Origin: Numida meleagris
Lineage: Eukaryota; Chordata; Aves; Galliformes; Numididae
Assembly (NCBI RefSeq): GCF_002078875.1
Contig: NC_034421.1
Location: forward strand, 2,270,917 to 2,334,916
Reading direction: 5' to 3'
DNA length: 64,000 bases
Shown here: positions 50,201 to 60,618 of the stretch, piece by piece
Position numbering within the stretch: the stretch's first letter is position 1
How the letters are laid out: each line of letters begins with the position of its first letter
Made by a program: the position numbers and the translations under genes
Notes under the pieces: generated by a model
Database searches by the model: none
Told to the model about the DNA's origin: nothing
The model's input: only the letters and a program-made list of their open reading frames with translations

Positions 50201-53150
50201 ACGGAGCAGTTTTGGGGGAGGCTGGATGTTAAGGATGTTCCAGATCCATCCACCTCTTATCCATGTGGGTCCTTGTCGGGAAGCTGCAAATTTCCTGGGA
50301 AATGCTTTAGGCAGATTGCAGGCAGCGTGCCTGCGGGTGTCCAGCGGTGCACCGTGTTGGCTAACCACGCCACACACTAATGCACCAGTCTGCTCGCTAT
50401 GCTCCCCAAAGCCAAACCTGTGCTTATGGCTGGGTCGTGCTTCCACATTCACCATTTGAAGAAGCAAATTTAGTTAGGATGGAAGCTTTGAGGAAATTAT
50501 GAGAAAACAGTTGAAGTGTACCTGTAACTTAAACAGAGCAGACAAACTTGACGCAGAACTTTGTGCGATGACCACTATTAATACATAGCAAAGTCCGCTT
50601 CTCCGAACTGTGGCTCTCACCACTATTACTGTACTAGCTATTAGAGTGAACTGTGACACGCATAGCAGAACATGCAGCTTAGAGTTCTGATTGCTTATTG
50701 CGTAGGCTTTACCTTACTTGGAGAAGTCCCTTGTGCGGGCAAAAGAAAGAGGAGCTTCAGACACAAAGTAACATCTTGGCCTATGGAAACAACTGCTGAC
50801 TTGAGAAAAGTAGTTTCTCTTCCCTTGCCAGAAGCCATTAGGATCACTGGGTGGAAAAGCGAGCACCTGTTGGCTTTCCCATAGAAGACTGGGTCAGAGC
50901 TGGTCCTGCTGGATATATAATGGACTGCTCCTTGCCTCAGTCCTTCAGGCAAAACTCTATCCACATTTTAAAGAGAGGGAAAAATATAAAGCAAAAAGTC
51001 TTCATTATTAGGCAGCTGAAGCTCAGCAAAAATTACAGTTAACAGGCTTGTGTCCACTTACTGAGATCAATCCCCCAGGGAAGCTCAAGAACTCAGTAAC
51101 TGAGTTGAAGCAGCAGATGAGAGGAGAACGGCTGCTCTGTCAGCCTGTCTTGTATGTAATCGGCTTTTCTTGTTAATGTCTGAAATCCCCTGTAAGTCAG
51201 GACGATGGCAGGATCTAGTGGCAAAATTGAATTGAAGTGCTTTGCAGCCCCCTCTTAACTGATAACCTAAGTGTTTCACATGGAGCACCCCTTTCCTTTG
51301 GCTGACACCAGAGATGATGTGAAGAAGAGGCCCTCATCAGTTCAACCATAAAGTGCAATGAAGCTGGTGAGAAACTTCAATTATCAAGAAATCAGACTTG
51401 CAGATACTTTAGCCAGTTCTCGTACTAGTGCACATATACGATCATCTCCTTACCTTGGACAAAAAGGTCGCCACACTTGTTCACACTGAAGAATGCTTCT
51501 ACAGAATGCCCCTGCCCAGCACATCCCTGCCACATATTGCCACAACACCCTGCAGCCAGGACTGACCCACAGTGCTGCTGAGCTCCCTGTGCCCTTGGCA
51601 TTTCCAACCTGCACAGCAGGACGCTGTGCCCAGTACCCGGAATTACCACTCAGAAACTCCTTGCTGCACCAGTCTGTCACGACCAGCCCATAGCTTTAAT
51701 CGCTTTGGTACCTGTAGCTTTGTGGTGGATAGCAGGAGCAAGAACAGAGCAGAACAGGATTGCTAAGTGAGAGTGTGGGAATGCACTGGGAACAGGAAGG
51801 TTAGGAAGCAGGAATGTGAGAAGAGAGAGCAACTGGAGAGATGCAGACCTTGGGTTGCTTTGGCCATGCGCTGCAGTTTCCCTATACCTGGTGCCAAGTA
51901 ACAAAGCTTTTTTTCCCCTTAAATTCCAAACTGCCCTTTAGAGCATTGAAACTGAAACATTTTTAATACGATCTATTTTTATTCATATTGAACTTTTTTC
52001 TCCAGACTTCAGCCAATAAAATTGATCCCGTTTTACATCCAGAGCTCAGTGTTGGAAGCTGAAAAGCTTTGAAATAATTTTTATTTGCTGCAAAGCAGTC
52101 TTTCTTCTGAAATGTGGAAATAATTAGCTCTCAATACGTACCAGTTTCTTTTAACTAAATTGGAATATTGGATCAAGTTTCACTTAAATTCTAGAAGCCA
52201 AATGCTCTCTACTGGCTCTCTCTGTTGGAGAGCCAAGGGCTCTCCTCAAAGCCAGCGAGCAGAGAGAAAGCTGAGTCTAGGCCATCCTTCTCCAGCTTCT
52301 CGACCTAGTCCCCTGGGGAAAAGAGCTGCCTGGGACAAGTGGGAGCAGCCCAGGGAGCTGGAGCGGTGCCCAGGCAGCGCTGCGTGCCTCGTCCTGCTGC
52401 AGCACAGAGCGGCCGGCCCTGGCTGCACTCCAGTGGGATGGGAGGAGAAAGATCTTGAGAGGGGCTGGCCTGGTACCACCGAAGAATTTCAGAGAGATTT
52501 GAGCCAAGAAAAGATTGTTGTCCTGACTACCTTATGCCCTTAAACATTTTCTACTGTAAAGACACAAAAATAAGTGCAAAGTACAGAAAGAGAAGGGACA
52601 GAGAAGTGAGATAATTCACCTTTCTGCAAAGTACTTAGCCATGTGCTGAGGGAAGTGCCTGGCTGCGTGTCTTACAAACTATGTGCCAGCTTCCAGGTGT
52701 TCTGGGGTCAGCTCAGCTTTGGTACGGCACCCTAAAGTTCTCACATAACTGCAGTACAGCTCTTTTAAAGTAAACAATAACTGGCTGACATCAGCTGGCA
52801 TCTTATTTGAACGTCCTCATGTTACTTTCTTTTCTGTTTCTTAAGGGCTAGCTTCTTACCCGTTTATGTATGCAAACAAGTACACAGGGCCTCTTTCTTT
52901 ATTTAACAGCGACATAGTTATGAGCTGTTCTTTCCTGGCAGGCCGAGCCGCTCCTCCCCATCCCCAGCACACAGCGCGGCTGCTGGCCCGGCGGCAGCTC
53001 CCGGCTCGGCCCCGCGCTCCGTTGCTCGGTTCGGGCGGCTCTGAGCGTGTGGGGAGACTGAGAAAAAGCGTACTCGGGCAGATGGCAAACTGAATTTATG
53101 TGCATGCATTATCCAAACACGGGAACACCGGGGTTCGTTCCAAACCGTGC
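47280..53150. other. Intergenic region between DNAAF5 and SUN1
   Basis: No coding exon is recognisable in these 5.9 kb. The only named repeat is the CR1 fragment at 48682-48832. A GC-richer patch at about 52230-52480 carries a 127-codon ORF that I do not accept as a gene. An upstream SUN1 promoter or lncRNA cannot be excluded from sequence alone. Confidence 0.7.
48682..48832 (+). mobile_element. CR1 LINE 3'-end fragment
   Basis: The fragment reads GAGGTTGTGGAGTCTCCGCC, TCTGGGGATGTTCAAAACCT, then CTCCAGAGGTCCCACCCAGC and CTCAACTGCTCTATGGTTCT, the standard 3' end of avian CR1 in plus orientation. It is about 150 bp and 5'-truncated. Confidence 0.85.
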
Positions 53151-53960
53151 CTTCTTTGCTGAAAGCACGCCCGGGACGGTTTGTGTTCGCGTAGGTGTCC
53201 GGCAGTCACCGCGGTGCGGTGCGGTACGGCTCCACAGCGCCTTAACGCGGGGCCCGGGCAGCGGCAAGGGGAAGGAATCCGACAGCGGCTGCGTGGGAGA
53301 GGCGTAGCAGTAACGGGAACGCACACGGACGTTCCAGAGACATTGGTGGCGGCGGTTCTCACGCCGGGACGCCCAAGGCTCCATTTTGCGAAGGGGAAAG
53401 GCGAGGCGGGGAGGCTGAGGTGGGCGAGGCGGGGGCGGTGATCCCCGCGCAGGGCGGGGCCCGCTGGAAGCGCGCGGCGGGGCGGGGCGGGGCGGGGACT
53501 CCCGGCGGCCTCGGTAACGCGGGCGGGGCGAGGCAAAGGCAATCTGTGCCGCCGCTGCCGCCGCGGGCTCGGCCTTTCCTCTGCTCCGCCGACGCCAGGT
53601 AACGACCACCCCAGGCGGCGGCATCCCGCGTCGCGTGCCCGCGGGCTCCCGGCGGCACCCACCGCGGTCCTTGTGCCGCGAGGCGGAGCTGCCCTGCCCT
53701 CCCCTGCTCGCGGGACGGGGCCTTCCGCGGCGGTGGGTGGGCGGCTCCCCTTTCTCTCGCTGGTTTCCCCTTCCTCAGACGCTGCCCGTCCCCGCGCCGT
53801 GTTTATCCGCTGAGGGGCGGCCCCGCCGCGGGCTGCGCGCGCTGCCCAGGCCGGGCGATGTGGCGCGGGGAGGACAGCCGGAGGCGCGGGCAGGCGCTGG
53901 CCTCTTTGGCGCTCTGAGCTGTTTGAATTCGCGCTGCTGAGGCCGGAGCGGCGGGGAGAT
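53150..53960. promoter_or_regulatory. SUN1: CpG island; SUN1 promoter
   Basis: This GC- and CpG-dense region sits about 6.4 kb upstream of the SUN1 start-codon exon, with repeated GGGGCGGGG boxes (Sp1-type) at 53479-53497. It is the nearest island that also carries a good splice donor in sense with SUN1, so it is the best promoter candidate. Confidence 0.65.
53500..53598 (+). other. SUN1: Probable SUN1 non-coding exon 1 (5' end uncertain)
   Basis: GACGCCAG|GTAACG at 53599 is a plausible donor in the CpG island just downstream of the GC boxes. A non-coding first exon joined to the start-codon exon at 59986 fits the usual SUN1 arrangement. The transcription start is not visible; 53500 is a placeholder. 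RNA reads are required. Confidence 0.4.
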
Positions 53961-54899
53961 GCGTGCCGCGGCCGCCCGCGTTCCGCTTGGCCCGGCTCTT
54001 GGAGCGTTCTCCTGTCAGAAGCAGCTACAGCAGCTTCACGCGCTGGCTTTCAGGAGTTGCTAAGCGCTTGGCTTACCGTGCAGCTGAGGAGCTGTGGCTG
54101 TGAGGCACCGAATGTGCCGCCTTCTGCCCCCCAGGCTCCTGCTTAGCGTGGGGCGTGCTGTTAAAGACATCAGCCCTGTCCGCAGCGTTGCCTGGTCTTA
54201 CTACAAAACATCATGACTTCCACAGCGCGTTTGCTGTGGGGTTACAGGGCTGTGTTCTCAGTGTTGTGCTCGCGTTTGGTCACCTCCCCCGTAGCGAAAG
54301 AGCAGAAGCGTGGTGAGGCGCGGAGCTGCTCAGAGGCAGTGCCCGCTCCGGGGCAGGCTCACAAAGTTTTATGTCTGATGGAGGGGAAGAAGCGCTTGGT
54401 TGGCCTTGGTGCATGTCTGCTCTTTGCTGAAAAACAAAGAACGCTATCGCATGCTACAGAAAAGGAGAATCTTGACCAGCAAACTGCTGGTGCGGTGCTC
54501 GCCATCCCCTTATCTCGCTGTCTGGTTGTCAGATTAACATTTGACAGAAAAACCAACATCTTTATTTTTGCTGATTTTTTTGAAAACTTGTCTGTCTTAT
54601 TGCTTTGCAGCCCTCTGGTAGAGGTCAGTGCTCTGGTGAGTGTACAAATTAACATCTAATTTCCTCCCTCACCAAGCGGGCTGTGTTGTTATTTGTTGGT
54701 TTAAGCCCTGGCGGGCAGCGTGCAGGTGCTGGGTGCAGAGGCCCTGTGCCATCTGTCGCCCTTCCCACCTCGACGTGTCAGCGAATGTGGCATGTTCCTC
54801 TAGTGCGGGCTGCGGGCCTGGAGGTGTGTCGGTGTGGGACCTGTAAGCCTTGCGAGGAGCGGGGTGTTGGGTTTCTATTTTCTGTTAGACAGTTACTGC

Positions 54900-55440
54900 T
54901 GAAGTTACTTTATGAGCGAAGTGAAGGATGCAGGAGCTCGGGTACCGCGTGCCTTTCCCTCAGCGAGCCGAGCTCGATAAGCACGAGGACCGCGTACAGG
55001 AGCATGAAGAAGTCCCCGCAGCGGGCCGCCCCGCGCGGGAGCTGACGGCAACAGCCCATGGGGCGGCCGCTGGCTCCGAGCCGTGCCCGGGGAGGCGGGC
55101 CGGGCCGTGCCGTGCGGGGCGGCCCTGCGGCGCTGTGGGCCGGCGGCCATTTTGCGCTGCGCGCGGCGGCCTCCCCGGGCACAGCTCCGCGCCGTGCCGG
55201 CCGGCTGCTCCTCGGCGGGCGGCCGTGCCCGGGCGAGCGGCGGGCGCGCTTCGAAGCACGGGGTCCTTCAGCAGCGCGCTGCTCGGAGCGCTCCGGCCGC
55301 TCCTCTCAACCCTTTATGCGCCTGTGCGACCATCCGGAGGTCCCCGCTTTGCAGAGCTGCCGTGCCGTTACGAGCAGCGCGTGGCCGTGTCGCTGGGCGG
55401 CTTCGGAGCGTTCCCCGTAACTTCCGGCTGAAAACGTCAT
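54900..55440. promoter_or_regulatory. Second CpG island within the SUN1 5' region
   Basis: This is an isolated, very CpG-dense block of about 0.5 kb, 1.3 kb downstream of the first island. It could be an alternative SUN1 promoter or the start of an antisense or separate transcript. Overlapping ORFs occur on both strands. I see no strong donor leading to the SUN1 exon. Confidence 0.5.
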
Positions 55441-57286
55441 TCCGATCGCTGTCCTGTTCTGTTTGGTGTTCAATCTGTGCCGATCGTGTATCTGAATAAA
55501 GTCCTGCTGTAGCACGGAGCTCTTTGCCCTTCAGCCTGTTGGAACTTGTAGCGGTTTGGAGGTGTGGAAACACTCCATGAAGTATATATTTACCGAGGAA
55601 TTTGCCTTTAATACCAAAAAAAAAGAGAAATCTTACTGGTGATTCCAAATAGTACAAAATTTAAAATTATGGATAAAAATAGGTTGCTCTCAGGAACCGG
55701 TGTGGTTACATGCTCTGCTTCCACTGCTGTTAATAATTTGTCCAAAGGTTGGTTTAACTCTGTGTGGCCATAGTATACGAAATCATAATCGCTTACATGA
55801 GCTTATTTGCTTTAAAAGATGAGGGTAGAGGAGGCTCTACGTGAAGTAGTACTATCAGCAGCTTTCTAAAGCTTTCAATGTATCATCACTGTAAGAGCTA
55901 CAGGCACTTGATTTATTTTACTGTTAGTATTTGTCCCACCCCTGAAAAAGATATTGCTGAAGTATTGCTCAAGTGCTGTCTTGCTTCCTTTGTGCCCTCT
56001 GCTGTGGCCCAGCAATCGCCAGTTACAGGGTGGTCCAGCAATTACAAAAGCTTTCTAGGACTTAGAAAATTGAAACCAAGTTTCCTGCTCAGTAACAGGC
56101 TCCCTGATGTGTAGCTTGGCTCTGCCAGGGTTCGTTTGTGAGATAGGGTTTTACCGCTTCCTTTGTCACGAAGTTGCTCTTCAGGAAGTGCCGAGATAGA
56201 ATTGTCCGTGTGCTCAATGAAGCATACATGGACGGGGCTTACCCTTGTCCTTGCTACATGCTTGTAGTGTGTATGCAATGTGTATTTGGTGCTGCCTCTG
56301 CTCTCCTGCTTCAAGGCTACAATCAGAGCACCTCATCATCTGCTATAAAACCAAGGGAGCTAGCTGCAGTGCTTCTGGGGCTTTGTTGAGGCTGTCTAGT
56401 CCTGAAAGCAGTGATCAAATCTGTAGCTCTGTTCAGGTAAACAGGCTTATGAAGTAGTGGTGTGGCCTCGTGTCACTCAGACACTTGGTATTCCACATTC
56501 TCCAGAGACAGCCAAGGGACTTTGTTAAAGGGTAAATTCTGCAGCACTGATTGCAAGAGTCCCTGAGCTTCCTTGTGTTTTGCCCGACTCAGAATTTGGT
56601 TGAGTTGCAAGAGAGAGCCGATGCTTGAGACGACTGCTGTCATCTGCTTCCCCAAGAAGCAAACAATCCAGCTGTCTCCTCAGTAGGAGTTTTGAGGCCA
56701 ATTTAAAAGGTGAAGAACGATGACAGTGATGGGACACAGCTGTCTATTCTTTGCTTGCGTTCTAGATGAAGTTTGTGCTTCTCTTCAGTTGCCTTTAAAT
56801 TGTCTTAACCATTTTTATTGGTACATTTTTAGGCAATTAGATGTTTTATGGGCTTTCTAAAGGAAAAAGGTACACTTAGTTTGGGCCTTGTGAAAGTTGC
56901 AACAAAGCTGGTGCTCAGGCCTACGTGAATCTGAGTCCCGACAGATCCATTGGGTCCTAAGTCGTAAGTCTCATGAGCCCTCAATTGTTGAAACTAGAGC
57001 TAAGCTCTGTGTCTACCTCTTGATCCCCTGCCAAGTTTCATGGCTTTAAAATTCTAAATTATTCAATTCTGTTTTTCTGCTCCGGTTGTATATGGAAGTT
57101 TTGTAAACAAGAGGAATTAGTGGGCTGGATGAACAGAGGAGTGCCGTCAAGCACATGTGAACAGATTAGAGGGAGTTACTGCATTCCACCCACACCTGGT
57201 CTGCTCTGTAGTTCTGCTGTCATATGTAGAACACTTCAAAATAAAGTGAGTTCTCTAAAATTAGTCTGAACCTAGTAGCCAGGTTT

Positions 57287-57308
57287 AAAAAAAAAAAAAA
57301 AAAAAAAA
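57287..57308 (+). repeat. Homopolymer A-tract, 22 bases
   Basis: Twenty-two A residues follow GGTTT inside the provisional SUN1 intron 1. No retroposon body was recognised next to it. Confidence 0.9.
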
Positions 57309-59985
57309 GTAATTCAGATTCATAGTAAATATTAAGTGCCTGTTTTTAAAAACTGTGGTTCTTATCACTAAGAAGATTACTTTAAAGTTGTGTTTAAGTC
57401 AGTTAAGGCAGTTCAGCCCCTTTGAAAACGAAATAGATGTTTTTCCTTTTCGGTCTGAATTAATTTTAGAGAATCGGAAAAATAGTGAATCAGAAAAAAA
57501 CCGCTGAATCTTGTAAGAGTCATTTCTGGCTTTGGGTGGTGAACCTCCTACCTGTGCTGGAGATCTTGGTGCTAACCAACTGTGACGAGACCTGGGTATA
57601 AATGCATTCAAGGTTTTTCAGTTAGCAATGCCATTGTCAAGTGCGCATCTTACAGAGCTCAGTGTTCTATGTCAAACCTTACCGAATAAGGAAAGGGATT
57701 CAGATTCTTCCACTTAATTTCAAGTAAAGAGAGCTTTTGGAAAGGGAGAAAAGGACAGGAGAAGCCTGCGCTCGTGTTATTCTTCAAAGTCTGCCTCTGC
57801 CCTGTCCGTGTGAGCAGCGGGGACGCAGGGAGGAGCTGGGTAGCTGTGGAAATATTGAGGCTATGTGGGAAAATACTGCTGGATGTCAAAAGCATGACAC
57901 CAGGTGTTGAACTGCCAGTCAAAAGCTAGGTTTATTGGTGAAACAGTACCTGTGCTAAGGAAGTCAGTAGAAACTGAACAGATGTGGTGTCCCAATTTAG
58001 ACAGATCAATGATTATCATAGTTTTGAGTTTCAGTTGACATACATTCATGAGAAATCGGTTTTGTTGTCCAAAACAAGTTCTGTCTGTTACCAGCGTCCC
58101 TCATCTGGAAATGCGCTGTATTTCCACTTTCATTGCTGGGGGAATCATTGCTCTGCAGTCTCCATTTCCTATGGCTAAAACAAGCGCTGTTTGTTGTCAA
58201 AGTATGGCGGCAGTTGTGTGTTCTAGCAGTACTCTGTGCTTATTCTAGCAAAGAATCAGCCTGCCTTGCCCATACTACTTCACTGTTGGTTTAAGCTTCT
58301 TCTAAATAAGTAACAAACTTGTTACACAAGCCAGTGAAAGCGTGATGGCTCTGCGACAAGTGAAGCAAGTTTAGGGAAAGGTCGTTTAAGGGAAATGTCG
58401 TCTTTGTAATTTCCAAAAACACACGTGTGAACAGCAGAAGAGAGCTTGTTTCTCAGTAACCCCCCAAATGCACCGAATGGGAGGTGCCCGCATTCAGGAA
58501 GCAGCAACATTTAGGCCTGTAAGTTTTGGTTTAAAAACAAGCAGGAAGCTCAGTTGTCAGCAGCAAAGGAAATCTCCTCCTACATTATTGACATTGGGCT
58601 TTGGGGACCGCAGAGGGAGTGGCAAAGAGTTTCAGTGTTACATGCGGGGGTTCCCTTTTGAACTGGCATTAGCTGTACCTGGACTCTCTGTGCTTGTCAT
58701 CTCTATTTTTTACATATAGGTTACTACACAAGTAAAAACTCCGATTTCGGAATGACAAACAGCATCCCTAAAATGAGATGCTCGTTGATATTTTGTTTGC
58801 AAGAATTGAAACGTAGCCAAGGACATCTATATTTTAGTTAGGCACGTCAGTGCAGTTGTGGGGGATATCCCTTTCTGCTGTTGAAACAGGAGCCATAGAT
58901 GAGCTGGAAATAGCCAGGATTCCGCTGTGCTAACCGTGCCGATCCAGAGCAGCCAGATCCCCCGCTGTTAGCCATGACTAACCGACTAGCGAAGAAAAGT
59001 ATGTTAGAAAAGTAAAATTTTTCTAATGGCTACTTGAGTAGAGAAGGTCTCAAGGTTTTTTATTTTTTGTTGTTGTTTTTTTGTTTGGTCTTTTTTTCTT
59101 TTGCAAATATTTTGAAATTAAAGGTCAGTTTACATAATACTACAAATAGTCCCACAAGGTCGTTGATGCAGCACCGCCAGGTTTTTCCTTCCTAAAGCTC
59201 TGACACCTTTTGAAGATTCCACAGAGGGTTTTATGTTTGTGTTTTTGTGTTGTTAGGGGGCATTGTGTTGCTTTCTCTGCATGTTGGCACTGAGGACAGC
59301 TCTAGCAATGTGAGTCACTTTGCAGTTGGCTCTTCTGTAGGGGTGTGTATCCAGAGTTTCTATTACTGCAGTAAATGAACTGTTTACAAATATAACAAGT
59401 CAATGTGAAACACGTGAAGCCTCCTCGCTGCTTGGCAAGTGGCATTCAAAGGGTAAAGCAATTTGAATATATGTAAAAACTTTCTCAAGTTCCATATTAT
59501 TGAGCTCTGCTGGTGCGTAACGCAGCTGTGCTGTGCTCAGTGGCCTTTTGAAGCAGAGCTCTGTGAAGAGACCCCCACAAGCACGGCGAGCTGGGGCCAG
59601 CATCTGGCTGCTTGGCTTTTGGGTCTGGCCGTATCGTTAGTTCATACGGAAGCGGTGCAGTTTAGTTGTGATAAAGCCTTGGCTCATGTTACAGCACGGT
59701 TCCAGAGAACTCGGAAATGACTTGAAATAGACTATCAAAAAAAAAAAAAAACCCACCAGCAAAGCAGCGTGCCTGCAGTCGGAAGTGCGCTGAGCTTCAT
59801 GCGGGGCTGATAAGGGCTGGTCGCTCTGGCAGCTGTACACTGAAACACTGAGAGCTCCATATTTTTGGTATCAGTAACTTGAATTATTTCAATACTTGGA
59901 AACACAGGCTGAACAATGCAAGGGCTCCTACGTTGGCTTTATATAGTTGTAAGTCACTGCATCGCTTTATTTTCACCTTTTACAG

Positions 59986-60082
59986 TATGATTTGAAACTG
60001 TCACCATGGACTTTTCACGTCTACATACGTACACTCCTCCCCAATGTGTGCCAGAGAACACTGGCTATACATATGCACTCAG
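59986..60082 (+). CDS. SUN1: SUN domain-containing protein 1, start-codon exon (partial gene)
   Basis: SUN1 is an inner-nuclear-membrane protein that pairs with KASH proteins in the perinuclear space to form the LINC complex, tying the nucleus and meiotic telomeres to the cytoskeleton. Only the first coding exon is here. The acceptor is CCTTTTACAG, then 20 bases of 5' UTR, ATG at 60006 in a strong context (CACCATGG), and 25 codons plus 2 bases to the donor AG|GTGAGA. The peptide MDFSRLHTYTPPQCVPENTG YTYAL is the SUN1 N-terminus, which faces the nucleoplasm and binds lamin A. The transmembrane, coiled-coil and SUN domains must lie past base 64000. The next exon, expected to read like SSYSSDALDFE, was not found before the window ends. 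Confidence 0.93.
59987..59995 (+). promoter_or_regulatory. SUN1: Two-codon upstream ORF in the SUN1 5' UTR
   Basis: ATG ATT TGA begins one base after the exon 2 acceptor and ends 10 bases before the SUN1 ATG. If the acceptor is used as predicted, every such transcript carries it. Confidence 0.6.
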
Positions 60083-60567
60083 GTGAGAACTTTTTTTCTT
60101 CTTATAGAGAAACTGTATGTTCTCTGAATGTTGTTAATTCTGGGATAGCTTCCATGGTAAGTAGAAGGCCTCTGTGCAGAAATGTGCTTTAACGAGTCTG
60201 CTCTGAACATGGCTAGTGTCCTCAGTGGAGGAGAGCATATATGCTGAACTGACTGGACAGTGACTAAGGTAATGACTCAGTGTTTATTAGTTGCTATGAG
60301 TAAATGGGTCTCCACCTAGTTACACTTTCTGTTTTCTCTCAGAATGTCACCAAATTCTTACGTGTTTGTTAGATCTTTCTTTTAGAGAAAATGTTGCTAA
60401 TGTGTCCTTATTGCTGCTAGTGTGGGCTCTGTCTCAAAGCTGTGTTTTGATTGCTTTAAAAACCAAAACTGCCTGTTGCGGAAATATAAAAATCTATTCT
60501 AATGAACTTTTTTCATATTTTTTTTTAATGAAACCGACCGTTAGACTGTACTTAAATCATTTCAGTT

Positions 60568-60618
<51 letters not shown>

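Larger units (their letters stand above)
53599..59985 (+). other. SUN1: SUN1 intron 1 (provisional)
   Basis: Apart from the second CpG island (about 54900-55440) this is AT-rich with no recognisable coding exon. It contains an A-tract at 57287-57308 and a T-rich stretch at about 59057-59103. Confidence 0.55.

Noticed and set aside
52160..52543. A 127-codon ORF upstream of SUN1
   Set aside because: No recognisable domain, comparable open frames on the opposite strand, and no splice or promoter support.
53096..53662. A 188-codon minus-strand ORF and several overlapping ORFs in the SUN1 CpG island
   Set aside because: Stop codons are rare in CpG-island DNA by composition. The product is Pro/Arg/Ala-rich and unlike any family.
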